Source: Oxyruncus cristatus (Eukaryota > Chordata > Aves > Passeriformes > Cotingidae). From it: 64,000 bases of DNA. The DNA lies in contig VXAY01005172.1 in assembly GCA_013399855.1 (NCBI GenBank), positions 556,253-620,252 of the forward strand, written 5' to 3'. The number at the start of each line of letters is the position of its first letter. The first letter of the stretch is position 1. This document shows positions 32,059 to 41,425 of this stretch, in pieces. Below the pieces are notes generated by a model. That model had not been told where the DNA came from and did no database searches. It was given only the letters and a program-made list of their open reading frames with translations. The position numbers were made by a program, and so were the translations under genes.

Positions 32059-32230
32059 TGGGGAAAAATAGCCTAACTACCTATTAATGACTTATCTATT
32101 TTCTGGGGATAAATATACTAACTGCATAATAGCTACTTATGTATTTGCTGGCTACAGGTGCCCTAACTATGTATTAATCACTTATCTATTTTCTGGGGAA
32201 AAATACACTAGCTACAGTTAACTACTTAGA
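32059..32230 (-). repeat. ~90-bp imperfect tandem duplication in the 3' UTR
   Basis: CCTAACTACCTATTAATGAC at 32072 recurs as CCTAACTATGTATTAATCAC at 32162. Both are followed by CTTATCTATTTTCTGGGG, so the period is 90 bp. GGGGAAAAATA also occurs before the first unit and after the second. The duplication lies between the stop codon and the poly(A) signal. Confidence 0.85.
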
Positions 32231-32288
32231 TATTAACTACTGCTAATCTGTACTCTTCATTCATGGGATGTGGGCCCCAGGAGCAGAG

Positions 32289-34031
32289 CTAGCTGTCAAT
32301 GGCTATGAGAACGAGTTGTTCGAGCCGATGTCGGAAGCAAAGGTACTCTTGCATGGCCTCTTTGTGGGCGTCTGGATGCTGTGTCAGGTACCAGAAAAGG
32401 TTGGGTGGCTCAGCAGTTTGGAAATCTGGAGGCAGTTTGATCTCCGCTGGGATGCTCTGGTTGCCTATGACAAAGAAGGCCAGGTGTTTCTTCTGCAGGG
32501 AGGAGTGCAGGTAATCCAAGCTATCCACCAGCCGCTGCAGGAAATCCCTCCTGCACCACTGTGACATGGGTGTGGTGTTCAGGAGGTGCATCATGATGGT
32601 CTTCAGGGTATAAGTGGAAAAGGCTCTGCTCGCCAGAGTACGGGCCAAGAGCTGCAGGCATTTGAGGTGGCAGCTGTCCTGTGGAGCCTGCCGGGCAATG
32701 TGCCTGAAGAACTTCATCTCTGCCACGGCGTAGGTCTCCGGCCACGTTGTGCTTGGGCTGAAGAGGGCCTCTGTCTGCTGGCTGCTCACATAGATGTCTG
32801 AGTTTCCTTGCTGCACCCCAAACAGCAGCTCAACCCGGAAGCTTTGTGTGCCTTTGGTCAGCCTGAATTTACAGGAGCGGCTGGAGGGCACCAACTTTAA
32901 ATTCCAGTGGCAGGACTGAGGCAAAAGCAACCAATTTGCTTTCACCAATAAGCAGAACAATTGGGCAGTTTTCTCCACATCTAGGTAAGAATGAGTGCAG
33001 AGGTTGTGTAGGAAGGTGGGGTCCTCATTCCTGCCCAGCTCTTCCTTGGGGCTGTGGAGAAAGCACAGCGCTTTCTTCCCGTGCTTCTTCCTTATGCAGG
33101 TGCAGACCTGCTTCACGTGGACGAAGAAGTTCTTTCCTGGCATCTGTCCTGAAGTGTCCAGCTCCAGATGGAAGGTGTGCCCTTTGGGAGGACGGAGGGG
33201 TACAAGGACACGGTACACAACATCCTCCTCCCGGGGACTCCAACCTTCAAAGGCACTGCCCACCCCGATGGCTTGTTGCGGCAGTGGGTAGAAATGATTT
33301 GACAAGCGGTCTACAAGGGCACGTGTTAAATTATCTATCAGGTCAGTTATCATGAAACCTTTGTCCAGAACAGGCCAGCGTATGCGCTCCTCTATAAACT
33401 CTGCAAACTTACTTTCAACATCTTGCTCTTTGTCTCCATTTGTGCCATATTTCCTTTCTTCTCCTCCAGTAGCATTGTCTTCTTCCACATTCGCACTGCC
33501 AATAACTTTGTCTTCATTTTCATCCTCAGTCTCATCTTTTTTTTCATTTTCAAAATAATTTTCTTCTTTTGTGTTAACACGGCTACCACCTTCTGAATTT
33601 CCATCCTTGTTGACTTCCTCTACATTTGCATCATCACTTCTTCCTTCTTTCTTTGCCACAACATTGTCTTTTTCTTCATCTTCCTCCACATCCAAGTTGC
33701 TGCTGGCATTCTTCCGTGGTCCACTGCTGTGTGGATCACAGCTCCTTTTCCTGAGGCTAAACCACAGTGCAAACAGAAGGCCCAGGACTCCAACCAGCGC
33801 CCAGAAGTGCCCGTGCTGCAGGACAGCCCAGAGCAGGGCTCCCCAGGCCCTGAGAATGCGCTCCAGGGGGCTCTGCTCCAGCTCCTGCAGCAGCCGAGGC
33901 ATCTCCCTGCTCAGGAGCTTGGCGCGCAGCTCCATGCGCAGACGGGTGGCCTCATCCAGCCTGTCACCCACCAGCTGTGGGTACTGGATGAGCGTTTGCA
34001 CAAGAAAGACAAGGACTATTAAGGCCTCCAT
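32289..34031 (-). CDS. ITPRIPL1-like protein (Mab-21 domain, membrane-anchored)
   Basis: The 580-residue frame is intact and in one exon, as in mammalian ITPRIPL1 (about 555 aa). It begins with a hydrophobic signal-like segment (1-20) and a leucine/arginine-rich helix. A transmembrane helix follows near 76-93 (FWALVGVLGLLFALWFSL), with RKR on its C-terminal side. A very acidic, Asn/Lys-containing linker covers about 113-208. The Mab-21/nucleotidyltransferase-fold domain takes about 212-545, with IGVGSAFEGWS at 255-265 and EEDVVYRVLVP at 268-278. The second catalytic acidic residue of the fold is replaced (D-V-V), so enzymatic activity is unlikely. ITPRIP family members bind or modulate the IP3 receptor; mammalian ITPRIPL1 has been reported as a CD3 epsilon ligand. 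The ATG sits in a strong context (GCCATGG) directly after a splice acceptor (CTACTCCTGAAG). Birds carry many ITPRIPL1-like copies, so I give no exact orthologue. Confidence 0.9.
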   Translation of the reverse strand: MEALIVLVFLVQTLIQYPQLVGDRLDEATRLRMELRAKLLSREMPRLLQELEQSPLERILRAWGALLWAVLQHGHFWALVGVLGLLFALWFSLRKRSCDPHSSGPRKNASSNLDVEEDEEKDNVVAKKEGRSDDANVEEVNKDGNSEGGSRVNTKEENYFENEKKDETEDENEDKVIGSANVEEDNATGGEERKYGTNGDKEQDVESKFAEFIEERIRWPVLDKGFMITDLIDNLTRALVDRLSNHFYPLPQQAIGVGSAFEGWSPREEDVVYRVLVPLRPPKGHTFHLELDTSGQMPGKNFFVHVKQVCTCIRKKHGKKALCFLHSPKEELGRNEDPTFLHNLCTHSYLDVEKTAQLFCLLVKANWLLLPQSCHWNLKLVPSSRSCKFRLTKGTQSFRVELLFGVQQGNSDIYVSSQQTEALFSPSTTWPETYAVAEMKFFRHIARQAPQDSCHLKCLQLLARTLASRAFSTYTLKTIMMHLLNTTPMSQWCRRDFLQRLVDSLDYLHSSLQKKHLAFFVIGNQSIPAEIKLPPDFQTAEPPNLFWYLTQHPDAHKEAMQEYLCFRHRLEQLVLIAIDS

Positions 34032-34034
34032 GGC

Positions 34035-34338
34035 CTTCAGGAGTAGGGAAACAAGGGGTTAAGTGGGGCTGAAAGGGAAGGAAGGAGCTAGAGGTGGGGG
34101 GAGGCGTGGAAGGGAGCTGCAGGAATGTTGGGGCAGGAAGGAGAGGGCCCAGGCAGTTGGTGAGTAGCAAGGCCTGTCCCACTGCCCCCCTGCAGCAGCA
34201 CCGTTCCGTGCCCAAGGTTGCTCCTGGACTCAGAGTGAGAACCACTCGCTCAGGTGCAGCGTTTCTGGACGTTGTCCAGAGCAGTTTCCCGCCTGTGCGC
34301 ACTCGTTGCTTGCCCAGGCTGGACTGGGGCAGCGTTAC
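34035..34338 (-). other. Predicted 5' UTR intron of the ITPRIPL1-like gene
   Basis: The donor CCCAACAG followed by GTAACG (34338) and the acceptor CCTGAAG (34035) bound 304 nt directly before the start codon. Splicing would place the ATG three nucleotides into exon 2. Confidence 0.5.
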
Positions 34339-34480
34339 CTGTTGGGGTCACTTGCAGCTGCTGCCATTGTGACACGATCCCTGTGATGTCACAAGTACCA
34401 GAGCACATCACAGCCAGGCTGGTCCGTCCTTTGTCCCCACCCCAGCTCAGTGACTCATAATGGACCCTGCGCAACCAAAG
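34339..34480 (-). other. Predicted non-coding first exon of the ITPRIPL1-like gene
   Basis: The 3' end is set by the donor at 34338; the 5' end is a guess. The exon contains an upstream ATG (34365-34367) in a strong context (A at -3, G at +4). After splicing it opens a 14-codon frame that overlaps the main start out of frame and stops just beyond it. Confidence 0.35.
34384..34457. promoter_or_regulatory. CRE-like and AP-1-like sites near the predicted first exon
   Basis: TGATGTCA (34384-34391) is one base from the CRE consensus, and TGACTCA (34451-34457) is a perfect AP-1 site. They lie where the promoter or first exon of the ITPRIPL1-like gene should be. Function is inferred from position only. 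Confidence 0.25.
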
Positions 34481-35416
34481 CCCCGACACTCCCAAAACGC
34501 AGACCCATCACTCTGGAATGGGTCCCCAGGGGCGCCCTTTACAAAGCAGGCAGAAACCCCCCAAACCCTTGTCAAACAAAAAAGCGGGTGGCGTGACCCA
34601 TGGGTGCTTTGCTCCCTGAGATCCCCTCCTGTGAGCTGGGATCGGTTCCTTCAGTGCTGACCTCTGATCTTGTGGGGGTCGCTTTGATACAAGGCCGCAA
34701 GTTTGGTACAAGTCACAGGGAGGCCCCTCTCTGACGCCTGACCCAAGGAAACGCAACTCCTCCCCTTGACTTCTTTCCCTCTTGACCTTTCTATAAATGC
34801 AAAGCGAGGTCTGGCTCTGGTGTCCACGCCGTGTCTCGGGGCACGGTGAACTGCACCCACAGGGCTGAGGCTGCCAGGTTACTTTACTCTCAGGTGATTC
34901 TGGACCTGCTCAAACAAGTGCTCCAATGATTGTTTTATTGCAGCATCTTGTGAGTTTGGCCTCTCCTGTCATTCCCGTAAGAAAGACTGACTCGGTGAGG
35001 AGGGCCCGTTCATTTGTCAGTGGTGTAACAGCTGCAGTTAAACCCACCTCTATCCCCACTGTGCAGCTGACCAGCTTTTCCACAGGCCTGCCCTGATCAT
35101 GGTGCCTGCTTCATGCTGCACTCAGAGCTGAAAATAGCGATTTCTGAAACATGGATGCATTACAGAAATGATGGGACAGTTTCGGGAGGGAAAATGGCCT
35201 GATTTCTTATGCCAGAACCCTCATTGTGCACTGAAAACCTGTTTCTTCCTCATCACAGCAGAAAATTTTTATAAATTTTAATAAATTCAAACTTTTGATT
35301 GTCAATAGAGAAGGCTGAATTTCTTTGCCAAAGGGACAGCTCTGCTCTGAGCCACTGCACATACTCCTCTGTTGTAGCCTGGCTTTTATCCCATTCCTAT
35401 TCCTATCAGTTAGACC
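34481..35416. other. Non-coding stretch
   Basis: This is moderately GC-rich near the gene and AT-rich further on. A TATAAAT at about 34788 on the plus strand has no recognisable transcript. Confidence 0.4.
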
Positions 35417-35690
35417 ACAGAATCACAGAATGCCAGAATATGCTGAGCTGGAAGGGACCCAAGTCCCTTCTCCTGACCCTGCACAGGACCATTCCCAAGA
35501 ATCCCACCGTACGCCTGGGAGCACCATCCAAACACTTCTTGAACTCTGTCAGCCTTGGTGCTGTGACCACTGTCCTGGGGAGCCTGTTCCAGCATCCAAC
35601 CACCCTCTGGGTGAAGAACCTTTCTCTAATATCCAACCCAAACCTCCCCTGACACAACTTCAGGCCACTGTTTCACCCAGGCAGGACTGA
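35417..35690 (-). mobile_element. CR1 LINE 3' fragment (distinct subfamily)
   Basis: In minus orientation it ends in ATTCTGTGATTCTGTGGT. It shows complement of GGGTCCCTTCCAGCTCAGC, a block around CAGGAGAAGGGAC and GGTGCTGGAACAGGCTCCC, and AGAGAAAGGTTCTTCACCC. The internal sequence differs from the other CR1 tails here (ACAGTGGTCACAGCACC), which indicates another subfamily. Confidence 0.88.
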
Positions 35691-36117
35691 CCCCTCAACG
35701 TGACTTCATTCCAATGCAGGTCCCAGCAACAAAAAAAGAATTAGAGGGTACAGCTAAAATGGAAGTGCAGCTCTTCTTCAGACACCTGAGGCCAGGGATC
35801 ACTTCTCTCCACATGTCTGATCACCGAGTGGCATAATAATGACTCCCTGCTTTGTAAAAGCAAAACTCCTTTTGCATTCTGTTTTAAGAGGTGAATCTTT
35901 AGGATCTATCATACATCTAAACAGCTAAGATAAGGTAAAGCAAGAGTATAAACCACTCACTGTCTTTGAATGACTATCAAGGATTTGGCTCCCAAGTATA
36001 AAAATTCCATAAAACTCTTCTTAAGACAACTTAGTGCACTCTGCCTATACACCTCAATGAGATTATTATTTGAAATATTCATATATGCAGTAGTTTATAG
36101 GCACTTCTGAGAGACAT
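35691..36117. other. LRRC9 intron, nothing else seen
   Basis: Nothing recognised. Confidence 0.4.
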
Positions 36118-36206
36118 GAGGTGTCTGAAGCTCATGTCTGCTTCCAAGATGACCTGACCTACATATGGCAAACAAAGGAGGAAGATATGACCATAATGGT
36201 AGGATC
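36118..36206 (-). pseudogene. LRRC9: Tentative LRRC9 exon remnant (HIFLLCLPYV segment)
   Basis: After an acceptor-like TGTTGGCCCAG, the minus strand reads YHYGHIFLLCLPYVGQVILE, then ADMSFRHL. Human LRRC9 has [29 protein letters not shown] at this point. The match needs a gap and the end is undefined. Strand and order are right, but the call is weak. Confidence 0.25.
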
Positions 36207-36731
36207 CTGGGCCAACAGAGTCCTTGGTCTGTGCACTCTCAGTCAAAAGAACCTGTTGACTCTTGATCAAAGTGCTTTCAAGGGGTCCTATTTATGTAAG
36301 CAGTAAGATTTTCCAGTTACAGATAGAGGTGCAAGGAGCTCACTCTAAATACATTAAAGATTACTAGGAATGTTTAAAAACTGCTGCACAGGAAGTCAGT
36401 AACGCAGGTCTTTTCATCTTAGAATAACTGTGGTTCCACTGAGGCAGCTACAGTCTGTCTCTGATCTGTTATTTTTCTTACATTCTTCTTAAAAGAAGAG
36501 AAACAGACTGATCAGCTGGAAATCAGAAAAAAAACCTCATAAACCCACCCATTAGCTTGAGAGTTGGGTGAGAAAGACATTTCTAATATCCAAAACATTT
36601 GAGAAATGTTTGTGGTATCAGCTGGAATAGGCAATAACCATAATAATCGGGGAACTCCTCAGGAAGGTCTTCTGCACACCCCTTTACTGGGTGGGTAATT
36701 GAAATCCAGTTTACCACATTAGGTATCTTAC
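36207..36731. other. LRRC9 intron, nothing else seen
   Basis: Nothing recognised. Confidence 0.4.
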
Positions 36732-36882
36732 CTAGTCCACAGTTCTGGACTGGATCACTTAAGGCTTCTTTTTTGATGCAGTTCCATTTAAGAGCCCACT
36801 GGTCAAAGCTCTTACCCAAGGCTTGAGGCATTAAATTCAAATAAGTATGAACCTGGCACAACTGAAACTGGAAATGGATGCC
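36732..36882 (-). pseudogene. LRRC9: Probable LRRC9 exon (LNL...CIKKEALSDP segment), phase-shifted
   Basis: An acceptor (AATGTGTTGCAG) and a strong donor (GACTAG followed by GTAAGA) bound 151 open nucleotides. They encode about 50 residues, including HTYLNLMPQALGKSF and CIKKEALSDPVQNC. Human LRRC9 has a same-length segment here with L-N-L-S-G-N-Q-I-C-S-F and C-L-K-D-L-C-L-N-D-P-Q. Identity is low. The exon starts at phase 0, but the previous exon (37453) ends with two spare bases, so the join would shift frame. Confidence 0.4.
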
Positions 36883-37452
36883 CTGCAACACATTAAGTGT
36901 TCTAGAAACTTGGTTATTGATAATGCTGAAGAATTATTAATAATAACATCACAAATGTAATAATTATTAATAAATAACTATTTTCTATTTCCAGTCAACA
37001 TGCAGGAATAGATTTGGAAGATTTTTTTTTATTACAGTTAAAGATAAACCAAGAAAAATTTAATAATTATCCAGTATCTGCTTAGAAATGTAATTATTAT
37101 TTCCATTTCCATTTTCAACCAAACAATCTTGATTTAGATTTAAATTAAAAGCCTTTTGTACTACAGGCAGTGAAAAATAAAAATAAATACATGCACAAAT
37201 CCCACTGATACGTCTTTTCTGTCCCTTTTGACATGACTTCATCAATGGAAAGGATTTTGGACTGAACAGAGAAGAGCCCTAGGGAGTTCTGACACAGCCT
37301 TTGGAGTGATCAGTGCTTTGTATGTTGGATAGGACTCTGAACTATGCAAGTTGGTCAGAAAGTTTTATTAGAATGAGGGAAAGATGAAACCATGTACATA
37401 AATCCTTGGCGGTAACAGAATGATCGTGCTAGAAATGCCAGACTGGTATCAC
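36883..37452. other. LRRC9 intron, nothing else seen
   Basis: AT-rich sequence; nothing recognised. Confidence 0.45.
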
Positions 37453-37517
37453 CTTCCTATTTTTCCAAAGTTCCCAGTGAGGTTGACCTCCTGCAAATTC
37501 TGCGGAGTATGTAAGCC
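37453..37517 (-). CDS. LRRC9: LRRC9-like exon (LRR unit NLQEVNLTGN)
   Basis: The acceptor is AAACATTCACAG before 37517 and the donor is GGAAG followed by GTGATA. The 65 nt encode GLHTPQNLQEVNLTGNFGKI, then G and a split Arg codon. Human LRRC9 reads G-L-Q-T-L-K-N-L-K-D-L-N-L-A-G-N...I-G-R at this site. One LRR residue is missing after the asparagine compared with human. The exon starts at phase 0, which is where the 38.9 kb exon ends once its one-base loss is allowed for. Confidence 0.65.
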
Positions 37518-38885
37518 CTGTGAATGTTTTAAACAATACAGTTTTAATCTAATATAACACTGAAAATGCTGAAGAGCCTGTAGGCTAAGAGGCAGATCTT
37601 TCAAATGTAAAAACAAATTTGACTGGAGTCTAAACAATGTTGGCCTCTGCTGCAAACTATAGCTTTCTTTTGACATGGAAAGAGAGAATACATTTTGCCA
37701 AAAGGGAATTAGCTTGGAAAGCCTCTGTAAATGATACTGTGATGAAAATAAACAGTCCCCTAACCTTAGTTTCACAGTTGTGCATGAGAAACCTAACAGA
37801 TCATGCCTCGTGTCATGAGTGCTCATTAGCTTTTGGCTGCAGCCCATGTCCTGGCCTCGGGGATCTCACGAGAACTAAATCACTGATGTCAGTCATTTCT
37901 CTCCATGCTGACACGGCAGTTCTTCGCAGTGAGGTGCCCCCCAAGGTGTTTGTGGCATCCGTCATTTCTGGAAATGCTCGCTTACCTTTACACTTGTACT
38001 TTGTCGGCTGTCATTCCTCAGCCTTCCCTTTCCTTACCTGTCACCACGCTTCCATTTCTCTCTCCTCTTTTTTTTATGGGTTTGGAGGTTCACAGTGATT
38101 TGGTCTCGTTCATCCTTATCAGCATCTCCCTCTGCTCTACCTGCTCTTGTCCTGGTATCAGTATCTCCCTTTTTTTCATTTACTCTCCCACGGGAAAATG
38201 GACTGAGCTGCAGCAAGTCCATCTCCCAGCTGGGGTGCAAAGAGTCAGGCAACTGAGAAAACTATATGTTTTTTTTTTTTTGCTAGAAATGGGCATTTAG
38301 ACATTTCTCCTTATGCCTTAAAGTGGCAAACTGCTAATTGCAGAGCTCTCACTGGTTCTGGACCACCCTCCAATTCAAAGGTTAGCATGGGGGGAAATTA
38401 ATTTTTCATAGGAGTTAATTCGATATATAACAGCATAAGAAGAAGCCAGGGTAAAACCTCCTCCTGAAAAGGGGTTAATGCCTGTAAGTTATACAAAAAT
38501 AAGAAAAATTCCAAACAGTAAAAAAACCACCAAAGCCCTGAAACCAAAACAACAGCAAAGTAACTCCCATAAAAATTTACATGGCAATCCTTTTACAAAA
38601 TACTGAAGTTGAGATAAAAATCTGCAGAAAGAAAGAAAAGCTAAAAAAATATTATTGTCATCAAGAATCTTGGGGGTCTTTTAGTGAAAACCTTGACAGA
38701 TAAGCAGTTCTAAATAATGTTTCGGCCTTAATTTTTATAAAGTGAAGTTAAAATTTTTCCTTTCTGTTGCTCAATAATTTTAAAAGTTCCCTACTTTTTA
38801 GACACATTTATATACCATACTATTAAATTACCATACATTAGACCAGTTAGAAGAGAAGAAATCATAAGAAGGACACCAGACTCAC
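37518..38885. other. LRRC9 intron, nothing else seen
   Basis: Long chance frames occur on both strands at 37.6-38.3 kb, but none is recognisable. A T-run lies near 38270. Confidence 0.45.
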
Positions 38886-39018
38886 CTTTATATTCTTCAG
38901 CAGTTATTTTTCAACCGAAGTAGACTAAAATTTGTTAGGGCTTCCAGATTTCCAATCCTGGAAATTTTATTGCAACAAAGATAAAGCTTTTGCAAATTTA
39001 CACATTTTTGAAGGCCAT
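38886..39018 (-). pseudogene. LRRC9: LRRC9-like exon with a one-base frameshift
   Basis: The acceptor GAGAAAACAG precedes 39018, and the strong donor ATAAAG followed by GTGAGT follows 38886. The translation GLQKCVNLQKLYLCCNKISR, then IGNLEALTN and LRLKNN, matches human LRRC9 [24 protein letters not shown] closely. After LRLKNN the frame hits TGA. A shift of one base gives LLKNIK up to the donor and a phase-0 join to the next exon. So one base has been lost near 38898-38905, in the genome or in the assembly. Confidence 0.75.
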
Positions 39019-39758
39019 CTGTTTTCTCAGATGAGGTATTATTTTGCAGCACTGAACAACAAAATGTCACTCTTTTTTTTTGTCCAGGGGCTTGCACAGA
39101 AAATTTTTTAGGTAGTTCCCAATAACTTGAGACCCCACCCCCTGTGCAGAATTCTGCTGACTGAGAAAGCTTTTCAATTATGCCAACAAAGAGAAAGCAG
39201 TAGCAGCTACGACACTTCATGATAGATGATTATGTGTTTTTAAATAAAGTACTTTTGTCATTAAAATATCTGCTTTCTAGCCAGTTTTCTGGTAATGGTT
39301 TCAATGTAATTATTCCAGTTTTAAGAAATGTTGTTTCCAATGAGAAATAAAAAAAAATCCAGAAGTAGGTTCTAAATTACAAAACCCTGTAATAAACAAT
39401 TTGATACATATCTAAAAATGGGATTTTTTTTTGATACTTCAGTAAGAAGTGCCAGATCCTATCTCCTTAATTATTTCTTCAAGGTTCTGGGTTTGCTTAC
39501 CACTTGCATCTTCCCTTGAGTTCTCTGTAGTGACTATTATTTTCTAGTATTTCTTAGGAAAAATATAGTAATACTATCAGATGTGTAGCCACTCAGCTTA
39601 AAAGTCACTGGATTTCCAAGGAGTTTGGAAAGAAGATATAAATTCCTAAAGATTGCATTCCAGAATCTGTATTTCTAAAGGAATCAGAAGGATTACAACA
39701 GAAGGAATTTGAAATTGCTTGGAATACTTAATTGCTTTTTAAATAAACTTTTTTTTTT
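39019..39758. other. Non-coding stretch before the gap
   Basis: The preceding LRRC9 exon (human residues about 60-105) is expected on this side but was not found. The stretch ends in a ten-base T run at the gap edge. Confidence 0.45.
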
Positions 39759-40706
39759 NNNNNNNNNNNNNNNNNNNNNNNNNNNNNNNNNNNNNNNNNN
39801 NNNNNNNNNNNNNNNNNNNNNNNNNNNNNNNNNNNNNNNNNNNNNNNNNNNNNNNNNNNNNNNNNNNNNNNNNNNNNNNNNNNNNNNNNNNNNNNNNNNN
39901 NNNNNNNNNNNNNNNNNNNNNNNNNNNNNNNNNNNNNNNNNNNNNNNNNNNNNNNNNNNNNNNNNNNNNNNNNNNNNNNNNNNNNNNNNNNNNNNNNNNN
40001 NNNNNNNNNNNNNNNNNNNNNNNNNNNNNNNNNNNNNNNNNNNNNNNNNNNNNNNNNNNNNNNNNNNNNNNNNNNNNNNNNNNNNNNNNNNNNNNNNNNN
40101 NNNNNNNNNNNNNNNNNNNNNNNNNNNNNNNNNNNNNNNNNNNNNNNNNNNNNNNNNNNNNNNNNNNNNNNNNNNNNNNNNNNNNNNNNNNNNNNNNNNN
40201 NNNNNNNNNNNNNNNNNNNNNNNNNNNNNNNNNNNNNNNNNNNNNNNNNNNNNNNNNNNNNNNNNNNNNNNNNNNNNNNNNNNNNNNNNNNNNNNNNNNN
40301 NNNNNNNNNNNNNNNNNNNNNNNNNNNNNNNNNNNNNNNNNNNNNNNNNNNNNNNNNNNNNNNNNNNNNNNNNNNNNNNNNNNNNNNNNNNNNNNNNNNN
40401 NNNNNNNNNNNNNNNNNNNNNNNNNNNNNNNNNNNNNNNNNNNNNNNNNNNNNNNNNNNNNNNNNNNNNNNNNNNNNNNNNNNNNNNNNNNNNNNNNNNN
40501 NNNNNNNNNNNNNNNNNNNNNNNNNNNNNNNNNNNNNNNNNNNNNNNNNNNNNNNNNNNNNNNNNNNNNNNNNNNNNNNNNNNNNNNNNNNNNNNNNNNN
40601 NNNNNNNNNNNNNNNNNNNNNNNNNNNNNNNNNNNNNNNNNNNNNNNNNNNNNNNNNNNNNNNNNNNNNNNNNNNNNNNNNNNNNNNNNNNNNNNNNNNN
40701 NNNNNN
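39759..40706. other. Assembly gap (948 N)
   Basis: This is a run of unknown bases. Open frames reported across it are artefacts. The odd length suggests an estimated rather than default gap size. Confidence 1.
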
Positions 40707-40765
40707 TTTTGAAAGCACTTACATGTTGTATTAACCACATAATATGTAAACCACACCCTGAATAT

Positions 40766-41035
40766 ACCTCCCACTGGACCAGGTTGCTCCAAGCCCCATC
40801 CAGCCTGGCCTGGAACACTCCAAGTGATATGGCATTAACAGCTACTCTTGGCAAACTGTGCCAGTGCCTCACAGCACCCTCAGAGCCAAGGATTTCTTCC
40901 TAACACCCAATCTAACCCTGCCCTCTGTCAGTGTGAAGCCATTCCCCCTTGTTGTATCCCTCCATGCCCTTATAAAAGTCCCTCTCCAGCTCTCTTGTAG
41001 CCCCTCTGGAAAGTTCTCCAAGGTCTCCCTGGAGC
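40766..41035 (-). mobile_element. CR1 LINE, 3' part (interrupted)
   Basis: This is a CR1 in minus orientation, with complement of GGAGCAACCTGGTCCAGTGGG, ATCACTTGGAGTGTTCC, GGAAGAAATCCTTGGCTC and AGAGAGCTGGAGAGGGAC. It stops at TCCCTGGAGC (41026-41035). The element resumes at 41346 after the inserted block. Confidence 0.9.
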
Positions 41036-41345
41036 TGGGTATGATGGTGGCTGGTGGTTAGGAGGTTCTAACCATTCAGAAAGTAGCGGAGTGTGAGATA
41101 TTCTCACCACCTTCATAAAGAAGGCTGAGAATTGCACCCACTTATCCTTGTACTGGACTCAGTAAACAGCGGAATAAATAACTCAGAGGTAACAGGACTC
41201 GAAACTTGGCTTATATTTCAAGACATGAATTTCGTGTATCTTCATTGTCATGAACTGAATTTTCACTTTCCAAAAGCTACCTCCTTGCAGATCTATTACT
41301 TCATGTTTTACCCACCATTTGCAGATTGGCCAATTCATGTTGTGT
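41036..41345. other. 310-bp insertion inside a CR1, flanked by 10-bp direct repeats
   Basis: TCCCTGGAGC occurs at 41026-41035 and again at 41346-41355, and the CR1 is continuous if the block and one copy are removed. The block begins TGGGTATGATGG and ends CATGTTGTGT. It shows no poly(A) tail, no CR1 tail and no recognisable LTR beyond the initial TG. The source is unknown. Confidence 0.75.
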
Positions 41346-41425
41346 TCCCTGGAGCCTTCTCTTCTCCAGGTTGAACAATCCCCTCTCTCTCAGCCTGTCT
41401 CTGTGGGACTGGAGCTCCAGGTCTA
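41346..41425 (-). mobile_element. CR1 LINE, 5' continuation of the interrupted copy
   Basis: CTTCTCTTCTCCAGGTTGAACAATCCC and CTCAGCCTGTCTCTGTGGGACTGGAGCTCC-like sequence is the CR1 ORF2 end in minus orientation. It directly continues the part ending at 41035. Confidence 0.85.

Noticed and set aside
33571..34062. 163-codon plus-strand frame and other frames over 32.3-34.1 kb
   Set aside because: They are shadows of the ITPRIPL1-like coding sequence on the opposite strand. Serine-rich and threonine-rich runs come from its acidic linker.
39693..40872. Open frames of 340-377 codons on both strands
   Set aside because: They run through the N gap, so the length is an artefact.
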